The position numbers and the translations under genes are program-made. Below the pieces are notes generated by a model that was given only the letters and a program-made list of their open reading frames with translations, was not told the origin of the DNA and did not search any database. From Acidovorax sp. Leaf78 (lineage in GTDB: Bacteria; Pseudomonadota; Gammaproteobacteria; Burkholderiales; Burkholderiaceae_C), in the NCBI RefSeq assembly GCF_001422735.1, contig NZ_LMLZ01000020.1, forward strand, positions 773-64,772: 64,000 nucleotides of DNA. Reading direction: 5' to 3'. Position 1 is the first letter of the stretch. Every line of letters starts with the position of its first letter. This document shows positions 44,765 through 53,635 of this stretch, one piece after another.

Positions 44765-45682
44765 ATGTCCAAAGCCAAGATGTTTCTGATCGTTGTTGCA
44801 ACCACTGGTGGTCTGGCCCTGGCAGCCCTGCTGGGTGGCGCTGTGGTCATCTACGGCGGTCTGTACGACGTGGCGGCCACCCGGCAGCACTGGCAGATCA
44901 CGCACTCGGCACTGGAGGTCGCCATGCGCCAGTCGGTGCGACTGCGTGCCCGGCACATCGAGGCGCCCCCGCTGGCCGATGAGCGCATGGCGCTGCGCGG
45001 CGCTGCGTGCTTTCGCGACAAGTGCGTGCAGTGCCACGGAGCGCCCGGCGTAGCGCAAAGTGATATCGGCCTGGGCCTGCAGCCGCAGCCGGGCCCGCTG
45101 GTGGATGCCAAGCTGCACTGGCAACCGCGCGAGCTGTACTGGGTGGTACGCCATGGGCTCAAGATGACCGGCATGCCTGCGTGGGAATACCGCCTGGCCG
45201 ATGGAGAGATATGGGACGTGGTGGCTTTCATGCAGCGGCTGCCCGAGCTGAGCGCGCCGCAGTACGCGCAGTGGCAAGAGCGAGCGTCTGCCACGGCTGC
45301 CGTACCGGCATGCGGGCGCGGCCAGGCAGTTCCGGCGCCCGTCGTCACCGCTGAACCCGCGCGCGCATCTGCATCTGCGACGGCGCCTGCAGTGGCCTTT
45401 GCCGTGAATGTAGAGCGCGGGCGTCAGGCGCTGCATCAATACGCCTGCGCCTCGTGCCACAGCATTCCAGGCGTTACCGGCCCTGCGGCGTACGTGGGAC
45501 CGCCGCTAGACGGATTTGGAAAGCGCGAGATCATTGCCGGGGTCTTGCCCAACTCGCCGGACAACCTGGAGCGCTGGCTGGTGCATACCCAGTCCATCAA
45601 GCCTGGCACGGCGATGCCGGAGCTGGGGGTGGCCCCGCGGGACGCCCGGGACATGGCTGCGTTTTTGGCCACGCTGCGTTGA
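44765..45682 (+). CDS. Membrane-anchored diheme cytochrome c
   Basis: The 305-residue protein has an N-terminal uncleaved membrane anchor (FLIVVATTGGLALAALLGGAVVIYGG) and two cytochrome c domains joined by an Ala-rich linker. The first has CVQCH and a Met near KMTGMPAW, the second has CASCH and TAMPELG. The second domain is similar in its ...SIPGV...PPL..F..R..IAGVLPN..DNL..W... layout to the small cytochrome and the subunit II domain across the divergent promoter. It probably carries electrons to that oxidase. Confidence 0.9.
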   Translation: MSKAKMFLIVVATTGGLALAALLGGAVVIYGGLYDVAATRQHWQITHSALEVAMRQSVRLRARHIEAPPLADERMALRGAACFRDKCVQCHGAPGVAQSDIGLGLQPQPGPLVDAKLHWQPRELYWVVRHGLKMTGMPAWEYRLADGEIWDVVAFMQRLPELSAPQYAQWQERASATAAVPACGRGQAVPAPVVTAEPARASASATAPAVAFAVNVERGRQALHQYACASCHSIPGVTGPAAYVGPPLDGFGKREIIAGVLPNSPDNLERWLVHTQSIKPGTAMPELGVAPRDARDMAAFLATLR

Positions 45683-45832
45683 TACACGCCCGACGGACCG
45701 GCTGGCGGCCTCAGCCACACCCAGCCGCTGCGCGCAAAGCTTCGCTGGTATGGGCTGGACGCTTGCTCACCATGGGGGCTCACAGTGCAGCGGGCATGGC
45801 AGCGCTGTGAAGATGGTGCGCTGCACCACAGA

Positions 45833-46084
45833 TCACCGAAGCTCTCCCAGGATGGAATCGGAGCCGTCCCGCAGTGCTTCGTCCAGAAGGTGCCGCAGCA
45901 ACTGCCCGCGCAAGCCGTCTTCATGGTCGACGACGGCCACCCCATCGGCCGACTCTCCACGGGTGACCTCGATGGGCACCGTCATGAAGTTGGCGTCGGT
46001 GGTTCGCAACAGATGGGTCAGCGCCTCAATGCGCGCATAGGCGTCACGAGGCAGCGTTCGTGACACGGTGATATTGATCGACAT
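45833..46084 (-). CDS. Small conserved-looking protein of unknown function
   Basis: An 83-residue open frame beginning MSINITVSRTLPRDAYARIE. It reads as one compact domain with a beta-strand start and a final acidic helix (LLRHLLDEALRDGSDSILGEL). I do not recognise it. Codon use is like that of neighbouring genes, which supports coding. The ORF extends upstream to 46144 without a start signal. No function is proposed. Confidence 0.5.
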   Translation of the reverse strand: MSINITVSRTLPRDAYARIEALTHLLRTTDANFMTVPIEVTRGESADGVAVVDHEDGLRGQLLRHLLDEALRDGSDSILGELR

Positions 46085-46266
46085 ACATGACCTTGGTGTG
46101 CAGTCGCAGTGCCAGTGGCGAAGTGACCCAACTCCATTGGTCATCGATGCACGCCGAGCGTGCGCTCATTCCTGCCGCATGGTTGTAATGATTTGTTTTT
46201 GAATCATGGAAGCACGCTTGGCTCAGGGTGTTGATCCAGCGGGATCGGGCCGTAGGTGGGCAAGCG

Positions 46267-48897
46267 CTAAGGACGGGTGACAAACTGAGCGCTGCCTGCC
46301 AGGTGGATGCGGCCCTTCCCGCGGCGTTTGGCGTGCAGCATGGCCTCATCCGCCTCTGCAACCAGCACCTCGGCCTGGGTGCGGCCTCTGGACAGCGCCA
46401 CGCCGATGCTCATGCCCAGGGTCACTTTCAGCCCCGCGGCCAGCGGCACCGGCGCATCCACGGTCTGCATCAGCCGGTCGACAATCACGCGCCATTCGTC
46501 CCCCGCCAGGGGCGCGAGCAGCAGCACGAACTCGTCGCCCCCCAGCCGTGCTGCAGTGTCCGTCGCGCGGATGCAGGCCGATATCCGCGCGGCAATGGCC
46601 ACGAGCAGCTTGTCCCCCGCCTCGTGCCCGTACTGGTCGTTCACCTCCTTGAAGCCATCGAGGTCGAGAAAACACACCGCCACTTCGTGGCCGAACCGTT
46701 CCGCGCCCGCCAGCGCCTGTTGCATGCGGTCCAACAGCAACAGCCGGTTGGGCAGCTGGGTGAGCGCGTCGTGAAAGGCCACGTGGGTGATCTGCTCGTG
46801 CGCGCGTTTGGCTTCGGTGATGTCCACCGCCATCCAGAACGATTCGGTGCCCGACAGCTGGACACCGTTCAAATCCACCCAGATCGTGGTGCCCTGTTTT
46901 TGCTTCAGGCGCACGTCGTCGCGGTAGTTCTCTCCACGGCGCATGGCCAGCAAGGTCTTTTGTGCCAGCGCATGCCGCTCGCCGTCCTCGGCACACAGCG
47001 TCTCTATGGCGGCGCCGGCCAGCTCGCCGTCTTCGTAGCCCAGCATTTTTTCGAATGCGCGGTTTTTCCAGCTGACCTTGCCATGGTGGAACTTGACCAT
47101 ACCGACCACATCGCTGTTGAGCATCGCCGACTGCTCGCGCAACAGCGACTCCACACGCTGCTGCGCTTCGCGCTGGGCCGTGATGTCCACCGCCACCGTG
47201 CGGCTCATCAGGAAGTTGCCCTGCGCATCCCGCACGGCCGTGGAGTTGATGCACAGGTGGCGCTGCGGCGCGTTGGCGGGCGATATGCACACCTCGATCT
47301 CGGGCGCATGGAGCTGCAGGGCCAGGGCGATGAAATGGTCCCGAAACTGCGGGAGGGTCGCATCGTCCAGCAGCCCCACGAACTGCCGGTCCGACTGGAA
47401 ATCTCCGCCGAACCACGCCTTGGCGGTCGCGTTCAGGTGGACGAAGCGACCGTCCGCATCCAGCGAAAAGTATCCGCAGGGTGCGTGGTCATACAGGTCC
47501 TGGATGCGTGCCGAGGACTCCTCCAGGCTTTGGAGCAGGTGTTTCTTGTCGGTGATGTCCCTGGCCGAGCCGAAGATCAGAAGGTGCCCGTCGATGTCGA
47601 CGGCGCGCCAGTGCAGGTCCACATCGATGATGCTCCCGTCGGCGCGCACATGCTGGACCTCCACACGCTGCTTGTCCCCGTCCCGGATCTTGGCCAGCCA
47701 GGCATCGATTCGGGCCTCGTTCTGATTGGCGTCCCAGCTTGCCACGTGCTGGCCTTGCAGCTTGTCCCGGGACGAGCCGTGCATCTCGGCAAAAGAGTCG
47801 CTCAGTTCGACCAGGCGCCCCGCACGGTCCAGGATGTGGATGCCGTCTCCCGCGACGCGCAGCAGCGTCTGCGTCTGCCGGCTTTGGGCTTGCAGCGCCG
47901 CCACGGCGCGGATCTCGCGCCTGCCGAAGCGGTAGACGGCAATCGTCGCTGCACAGCTCAGCGCCCACGCCAGGCCAGCCAGCAGCGACACCATCAGCAT
48001 CTCCCTGCGCCATTGGCTCCACCGGTTCGAGTTGTCCAGCCCGGCAATCGCAAGCAGGGGCCAGCCATCCACCTGGCGGTACGCGAAGGTGCGGCTGATG
48101 CCGTCGACTTTGGAGGTCGCGAGATAGCTGCCGGCCGACGGCTTGCTGCGCAGCGAGTCCTGCAGTTCCTGCGCCACGTCGCGAGTGCCCACTGCGGCAG
48201 TACTGCGGCCGCGCGGGGATTGCAGTGCCACCAGCTTCAGGTCGTTGGTTCTGAGCGAAATGCCGTCGTGGTCGGCCAGCTCGTACCGCTTGAAGATTTG
48301 TTCGAAGTGCTCGGTATGGATGCTGGCGTACAGCACGCCCCGGAACTTGCCGCCCCATGCCATGGGGCGTGCCACGACGATGACCGAGTGGCCGGACACT
48401 CGCGAGATCACGGGGTCGGAGACGACCGCCTTGTCTGAGCTCGAGTCCCTGGCGCGAAAGAAAAAGTCGCGGTTGGTGATGTCGGGTGGAGAAGCGCTGT
48501 CGATGAGGTTGCCCCACCGGACAAGACCGTTTTCGTCGGCCACCCGAAACCCTTCCACCCCCGCCAGCACCCGGTGCTTGGCCGCCAGGTGGTCGTTGAT
48601 GTCCTGCACGCTGGCACCGGCGTCGAAGCCGGCCCGCTGCAGATCGTCCATGGTGATCTTCAGCGCCGTGTCCACCGCGCCCAGTTCCGACTGCAGGCTG
48701 GCACTGGCGATGGCGACGAACCGCTCGGCCGCAGCCCGTGCCCGGTCTTCATGCGCTTGCCTGGAAGACGACATCACGGAAAGCACCAGGCCCGCCAGCA
48801 CCGCACCGAGCAAGAGGTTGCCCCCGACCAGCAGCGCCCCGAGCTTTCGGCGTTGTTGTTCGGCCTGACTCACTGGCGTGGTGGAGTTCAAGTGCAT
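46267..48897 (-). CDS. Membrane Cache-PAS-GGDEF diguanylate cyclase
   Basis: The 876-residue protein has a membrane segment (LGALLVGGNLLLGAVLAGLVLS), a periplasmic Cache-type sensor (FRVADENGLVRWG, ITNRDFFFRARD, KFRGVLYASI) and a second membrane helix near 310. Three PAS domains follow (for example LLRVAGDGIHILDRAGRLVEL and FHHGKVSWKNRAFEKMLGY), then a GGDEF domain with an intact active site RLGGDEF and the RxxD inhibitory site (RATD) five residues before it. It should make c-di-GMP in response to an external signal. Upstream Met codons at 48924 and 48921 are possible starts. ATG 48897 begins a short cytoplasmic tail and is preferred. Confidence 0.9.
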   Translation of the reverse strand: MHLNSTTPVSQAEQQRRKLGALLVGGNLLLGAVLAGLVLSVMSSSRQAHEDRARAAAERFVAIASASLQSELGAVDTALKITMDDLQRAGFDAGASVQDINDHLAAKHRVLAGVEGFRVADENGLVRWGNLIDSASPPDITNRDFFFRARDSSSDKAVVSDPVISRVSGHSVIVVARPMAWGGKFRGVLYASIHTEHFEQIFKRYELADHDGISLRTNDLKLVALQSPRGRSTAAVGTRDVAQELQDSLRSKPSAGSYLATSKVDGISRTFAYRQVDGWPLLAIAGLDNSNRWSQWRREMLMVSLLAGLAWALSCAATIAVYRFGRREIRAVAALQAQSRQTQTLLRVAGDGIHILDRAGRLVELSDSFAEMHGSSRDKLQGQHVASWDANQNEARIDAWLAKIRDGDKQRVEVQHVRADGSIIDVDLHWRAVDIDGHLLIFGSARDITDKKHLLQSLEESSARIQDLYDHAPCGYFSLDADGRFVHLNATAKAWFGGDFQSDRQFVGLLDDATLPQFRDHFIALALQLHAPEIEVCISPANAPQRHLCINSTAVRDAQGNFLMSRTVAVDITAQREAQQRVESLLREQSAMLNSDVVGMVKFHHGKVSWKNRAFEKMLGYEDGELAGAAIETLCAEDGERHALAQKTLLAMRRGENYRDDVRLKQKQGTTIWVDLNGVQLSGTESFWMAVDITEAKRAHEQITHVAFHDALTQLPNRLLLLDRMQQALAGAERFGHEVAVCFLDLDGFKEVNDQYGHEAGDKLLVAIAARISACIRATDTAARLGGDEFVLLLAPLAGDEWRVIVDRLMQTVDAPVPLAAGLKVTLGMSIGVALSRGRTQAEVLVAEADEAMLHAKRRGKGRIHLAGSAQFVTRP

Positions 48898-49082
48898 GCG
48901 GAATGGTACCCACACGGTCATCACGGAGCGGCGGATTTACCCTGAAATACGCGGCGGCTGAAGGGCTCGCGCCGGCCGGGGCAACCCCGGGTCAGGGTAC
49001 GGGCGCACCAAGGCGGTGCAGCCGCTCGGGCGGTGGCGTCAGGATGGACTCAGCCGGGCGCGCCGGGCTGTTTTCACTACTT

Positions 49083-49799
49083 TCACGACTCCCACGATTC
49101 CAGCCAGCGGGTGAACACCTGCTGCGCGGCCTGTTCCAGCGCCCCACCGAACTTCTGCGCATCGGCCCGGATGCTGTGGGGCGCAACCCGGGCCTGTCGC
49201 AGTTCGCAACTGTGGCCCACCAGCCATTGCTCGATGCGGCGCGGGTCTGCCTCCAGATGGAATTGCAGTCCCAGCACGGCGGTGCCAAGGGTGAACGCCT
49301 GCTCCGTACACAGGGCGGTACTGGCGAGGAGCTGCGCATGCCTGGGCAATTCAAAATGGTCACCGTGCCAGTGCAGTACAGGCACGCCTGCCAGCGGGGC
49401 CAGTACGGACGGCTCGGGCGCACCGTGCGATGCCAGGACCAGCGGGCTGAAGCCTATTTCATGGTGACCCATGGGCTGTACCCGGGCGCCCGCAAGCCTT
49501 GCGATCAGCTGTGCACCCAGGCAGATGCCCAGCAAGGGCTTGCCGCTGGCCAGGCGCCGCTCCAGCAGGCGCAGTTCCGACGCAAGAAAAGGGAAGCTGT
49601 CCTCATCGACAGCGCTCACCGGGCCGCCCAGCGCAACGACGAGTGCGGGTGCGGTGGCGTCGATGGCTTCCAGGTCGTCCAACGCAGGGTCGACATAGCG
49701 CACCTCGTAGCCACGGCCGCGCAGCAGGGGCTCCAGAGTGCCCAGGTCCTCGAAGTGCACATGGCGCAAGGCCAGCACGATGGGGCGGTCGGTTTTCAT
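49083..49799 (-). CDS. Class I glutamine amidotransferase
   Basis: The 238-residue cytoplasmic protein has the triad of the GATase1 family: the nucleophile Cys in LLGICLGAQLIA, and His and Glu in LQFHLEADP. It belongs to the stand-alone GuaA-like group found in proteobacteria, whose real substrate is usually unknown. ATG 49799 gives MKTDRPIVLALRHV, which starts with the first beta strand; the longer frame upstream carries no signal. It lies between two other reverse-strand genes. Confidence 0.88.
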   Translation of the reverse strand: MKTDRPIVLALRHVHFEDLGTLEPLLRGRGYEVRYVDPALDDLEAIDATAPALVVALGGPVSAVDEDSFPFLASELRLLERRLASGKPLLGICLGAQLIARLAGARVQPMGHHEIGFSPLVLASHGAPEPSVLAPLAGVPVLHWHGDHFELPRHAQLLASTALCTEQAFTLGTAVLGLQFHLEADPRRIEQWLVGHSCELRQARVAPHSIRADAQKFGGALEQAAQQVFTRWLESWES

Positions 49800-49896
49800 G
49801 GTGCTTAGGTCGGCGAAGCCTGCCGCCATGGGGCCGTGGCGGGCGTTGCTGCCGGGCGGGCTATCCGGGTGATGGGGGCGATGGGCAGTGCGGCCA

Positions 49897-50160
49897 TCAT
49901 GTGCAGTGCTCCAGCTCGATGATGGCAAAGCCGTGCTGCGCGACCTCCTGCTCTACCGCTGGGTGGGAAGACTCGGTATGGCAGAAGTTGCACTTCTCGG
50001 CTTTCAGTGCGGTGGCTTCAAGGCCCTTGGCCGCCAGATAGGTACGGCCGTACTGCAGAACGCGCTCGTCATCGGCCAAGTCCGCAGGTACCAGGATGTC
50101 GAAGTGCATACGCAGCCCGTCGGGGCGCTGCACGTAGGTGTCGTAGACTGAAATTTGCAT
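49897..50160 (-). CDS. DUF2024 family protein
   Basis: The 87-residue protein begins MQISVYDTYVQRPDGLRMHF, the usual start of DUF2024 proteins, and has the conserved KCNFCHTE followed by GFAIIELE. The Cys-x2-Cys-His may bind metal. Function of the family is not known. The ORF runs further upstream, but this Met matches the family. Confidence 0.85.
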   Translation of the reverse strand: MQISVYDTYVQRPDGLRMHFDILVPADLADDERVLQYGRTYLAAKGLEATALKAEKCNFCHTESSHPAVEQEVAQHGFAIIELEHCT

Positions 50161-50249
50161 GGGGTCGTCCGGGGTGTCGTGGCAATGAATCACTGGCTGG
50201 CAACCGCGCGGCACGCAGTTGGCGTGCCCTCGCGGTCGCTGTGCCGGTC

Positions 50250-51023
50250 TTACTTGTTCGTCTTGCCGGGCAGTGACAGGTTGCCCGACGCGGTCTTGAA
50301 CACATCGACGACGCACAGCAGCGGGCTGTGCACGCTGGCGTTCACGCGCAGCGCGGCCGTCACGCCGTCGAAGCTGGCTGCGTTGACGGCACCGATGTCG
50401 TCAAAAGGCACGCGCACCTCCAGCGTGCCGCCGGAGAAGGTGGGGCTCCAGCCGGGGCTGTCGATCAGGATGGGCAGCCCAGGCCACGTCTTGGGAACGC
50501 GGGGCTTGCTGCCTTCCGGAATGTCCACCACCTTGAGCGCGCCTTTGCCGCACGCCTCGTCGGGCTGCACCACCACCCAGTGCGAATGCCACACGCCGCC
50601 ATCGTTGCCGGTGCGGCCATCGCCGTTCTCGTCGTACAGCGGGGTGTCGTCGAAGTCAGGGTGGGATGTCACGGCAAATGCCAGGATGCCGCTGCCCGAT
50701 TCAAACCCTACCGATGCGGGGTCGAGCGTGGTGGGCCACACATAGGAGAACACGCTGCTGCCGGCCAGCTTGCCCGTTCTGGTCGGCTTGTTCGCGCCGG
50801 CCTTGCCAGACACGTGCATGTGAAAGATCGCCACATTTCCGTCGGTAGTGATCTTGGTGTGGACGATGTCATAGGGCGCTTTGACCGCGGCCGAAGGCGC
50901 GCTCTGGATGCCTCCGCTATGGGCCTTGCCCGTGTGTGCTGTGCCGTGTGCCACGGCGACGGACGCCAGCGTGGCGCAGGCCAGGGCCAGGGTGGCGCGC
51001 TGGATGGAATGGTGCAGTGTCAT
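50250..51023 (-). CDS. Exported His-rich protein of unknown function
   Basis: The 257-residue protein has a signal peptide (IQRATLALACATLASVAVAHG) and GAGGA ahead of the ATG. The N-terminal mature part has spaced histidines (AHGTAHTGKAHSGG) that could bind metal. A central acidic loop, PLYDENGDGRTGNDGG, resembles a calcium-binding DxDxDG loop and precedes VWHSHWVVV. Two Cys (DEACGKG and LLCVVD) may pair. I do not recognise the family. Confidence 0.75.
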   Translation of the reverse strand: MTLHHSIQRATLALACATLASVAVAHGTAHTGKAHSGGIQSAPSAAVKAPYDIVHTKITTDGNVAIFHMHVSGKAGANKPTRTGKLAGSSVFSYVWPTTLDPASVGFESGSGILAFAVTSHPDFDDTPLYDENGDGRTGNDGGVWHSHWVVVQPDEACGKGALKVVDIPEGSKPRVPKTWPGLPILIDSPGWSPTFSGGTLEVRVPFDDIGAVNAASFDGVTAALRVNASVHSPLLCVVDVFKTASGNLSLPGKTNK

Positions 51024-51199
51024 GGGGTCCTCGTCTTGCAGTGGTCATGCTGATTGCATGGATGCAAGTGTTCCCCGGAGCGCCTTGGCGATGGGCGCCA
51101 TTCGTTTTTTTAAGATACCCAATCGTCCAGGCGCTCACGCGCTCTATCGCTCACCCTGGCCCGAGCCCCACGCCACCCGAGCGGGACCAATACGTCCAT

Positions 51200-53350
51200 T
51201 CAGCCTTGGGGGTGGGCCCTGGTGAGTTTCGCCAGCGCGGTGTACAGCATCTCCGGCGTGCACGGTTTGGGCAGCACCTCGAACCCCAGGCTGCGGATGC
51301 TGTCCAGCTGCTCGGCATACCCGGTCATCAGCAGCAATCGCTGCTGCGGCCAGGTCTGGCGGATGTACTGGGCCAGACCCACGCCGTCCATGTCGCCGGG
51401 CATCACCACGTCGGACAGCACGATGTCCGGTTGCTCGCCCCGCTCCAGCAACTGCCGGGCCTTGGCGGTGCGGTCCACGTGCGTCACGCGGCACCCCAGC
51501 GATTCGAGAATGGGCACCAGCGACGCGGCCACTTCCTCGTTGTCTTCCACCATCAGAACGTTCTTCGCCAGAGGGAGCACCGTGGGGTGGGGTGCCGAGG
51601 CCTGCGCCGCTTGCGGCATGGCTGCGGGCAAAAGCAGGCGCACGCGTGTGCCCACGCCGATCTGGCTGGTGATCTCCGCGCGGCCGCTCAGGCGCTGGCA
51701 CATCCCGTACACCTGGCTCAGGCCCAGGCCGGTGCCTTCGCCCACGGCCTTGGTCGTGAAGAAGGGCTCGAAGACCTTGCTGATCAGCTCCGGGGCGATG
51801 CCGGTGCCCGTGTCCTGCACGTCGATGAGCACCATGCCGGGCACTGCATCGCTGCCTGACTCCGCCGCGGTGGCGTTGCGCGCAATGATCGAGAGCGCGC
51901 CGCCCTTGGGCATGGCGTCGCGGGCATTGATGGCCAGGTTCAGCAGGGCGAGTTCAAGCTCTGCCAAGTCCAGGGTGACCGGGGCGGTGGACGCGTCCAC
52001 CTGCACATCCAGCTGAATCTGGCTGCCCACCGCAGGGCTGACCAGGTCCTTGATGGAGGGAAGCTTGTCCTGCAGCACCACATGCTCGGCCACCAGCGGC
52101 TGCCGGCGCGAGAAGGCCAGCAGCTGGCGGGTCAGGTTGGTGGCCGACTTGACGGCACGGGCGATGGAGTCCACCTGCTTGGTCGCCACGCCCGGTGCCG
52201 CGCGCCGGATCAGGTGCAGGTTGTTGCTGACCACCATCAGGGCATTGTTGAAGTCGTGCGCCACGCCGCCTGTGAGTCGGCCCAGCGCTTCCAGCTTCTG
52301 GGCCTGCAGCAGGGCTTCTTCGGCCCGGTGGCGGGTCTCGATTTCCTTTTCCAGGCTCTCCATGGTCTGCAGCGCCGTTCGGGCATTGCGCAGCGCCAGG
52401 GTGGCCGTCAGGAACAGGGCGGCCACTGGCAGCGCCCCCACGGCGAACAGCGTGCCCAGCTCGGCCAGCACCCCATTGCGCAGCGCGGTCATGCTCATGC
52501 CGGTGCCCACATACAGCGGGTAGTTGTTGACCCGGCGGTAGGCCAGAAAGCTGTCTTCTCCGTTGACCGACGAAATGCCGCGCAACTGCGCCGACTCCTC
52601 GCCCGTGCGCAGGTGCGTCAGCACCGGGCCCTGCGGCGACAGCCGGTCCGGGGCGCCCGCGATGTCGGGCCAGCGCGTGTAGATTTCCCCGCCCTCGCGA
52701 AAGAGGTTGACCGCCAGGCCCGGTTCATCGGCCACCAGATCGCTGTAATAGCCGCGGAAGTAGGACGTCAGCAGGGTGACGTTGATGACTCCGGCGAACC
52801 GGCCTTCGTGGTCATAAAAGCCGGTGCTCAGGTTGAGCACCATTTCCTTGGACGTCCGGGTGACGAAGGGTTTGGACAGGTACGAGCCCTTGTAGCCTTG
52901 CTGGTGGACCTTGAAGTACTCGCCATCCGACAGGTCCGTGAGCGGAAACGGCAGCAGGCGGCTGCTGGCAAGGGTCTTGCCTTGTGCGTCCAGGATCAGA
53001 ATGGACTGGATCTGCGGCTGGTCCACAGTCCTGGCGCGCAGGGCTTCGTGCAGAGCGGTTTCGTTGCCGCGCAGGTCGGCCGGGTTCTTGCCGCTGACCA
53101 GCACCAGCACTTTGTCCTGAAGCGCTTCCGACGCCGCAATGACCTTGGAGGCATGCTCGTGGACCACCCGCAGCGAGCGGCTCACGCGCGCTGCCGCATC
53201 GTCGCGCGCGCCCACGTACCGCACCGCGCCGACCACCAGGTAGATGAACAGCGGCACCGCAATGCTCAGCATGACCAGAATCCGAAGCCAACGGACCGAG
53301 TCGCCCGCCTGTCGGGGAGCGTGTTGGGCTGCGGCTGGGCTGTCCGGCAT
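51200..53350 (-). CDS. Membrane hybrid sensor histidine kinase with C-terminal receiver
   Basis: The 716-residue protein has two membrane helices (residues 22-42 and about 310-335) around a double-Cache periplasmic sensor (SILILDAQGKTLASS, ..SDGEYFKVHQQ.., FAGVINVTLLTSYF). The H-box is GGVAHDFNNALM, followed by NARDAM, VQDTGTGI, FFTTK and GEGTGLGL. The C-terminal receiver has VEDNEEV, the phospho-acceptor Asp in VLSDVVMPGDMDG and the Lys in VLPKPC. It is the same overall type as the kinase at 23534. The partner is unknown. ATG 53350 is used; a TTG at 53365 would add five residues. Confidence 0.93.
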   Translation of the reverse strand: MPDSPAAAQHAPRQAGDSVRWLRILVMLSIAVPLFIYLVVGAVRYVGARDDAAARVSRSLRVVHEHASKVIAASEALQDKVLVLVSGKNPADLRGNETALHEALRARTVDQPQIQSILILDAQGKTLASSRLLPFPLTDLSDGEYFKVHQQGYKGSYLSKPFVTRTSKEMVLNLSTGFYDHEGRFAGVINVTLLTSYFRGYYSDLVADEPGLAVNLFREGGEIYTRWPDIAGAPDRLSPQGPVLTHLRTGEESAQLRGISSVNGEDSFLAYRRVNNYPLYVGTGMSMTALRNGVLAELGTLFAVGALPVAALFLTATLALRNARTALQTMESLEKEIETRHRAEEALLQAQKLEALGRLTGGVAHDFNNALMVVSNNLHLIRRAAPGVATKQVDSIARAVKSATNLTRQLLAFSRRQPLVAEHVVLQDKLPSIKDLVSPAVGSQIQLDVQVDASTAPVTLDLAELELALLNLAINARDAMPKGGALSIIARNATAAESGSDAVPGMVLIDVQDTGTGIAPELISKVFEPFFTTKAVGEGTGLGLSQVYGMCQRLSGRAEITSQIGVGTRVRLLLPAAMPQAAQASAPHPTVLPLAKNVLMVEDNEEVAASLVPILESLGCRVTHVDRTAKARQLLERGEQPDIVLSDVVMPGDMDGVGLAQYIRQTWPQQRLLLMTGYAEQLDSIRSLGFEVLPKPCTPEMLYTALAKLTRAHPQG

Positions 53351-53635
53351 GTTCCGTCCTTGCAATCACGGTTCGGTAGGGGCGGTGGTGCCGAGGGTCG
53401 GCACGCAAACCTGCAGGGTCGATTACAACCGATTCTTACTGACAGGTAAGGGAGGTGGCTTCATTCTGGAATCGACAGGTCCGAACGGCCGCATGGCCCA
53501 AGCCTGTTCATCCGCTGACTGCCCCCCAAGGTCATCGCCTACAAATCTGGGCCGGGGCCGTGCACAAGATGAAATTGGCTTTGGAGCGGCACCTCGCGCG
53601 TCCCAGGGCCTCCCATCACGCAACAAGGCCCCCCA

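Noticed and set aside
46228..48438. 736-codon forward frame opposite the PAS-GGDEF gene
   Set aside because: Antisense shadow; the reverse strand has all GGDEF and PAS motifs.
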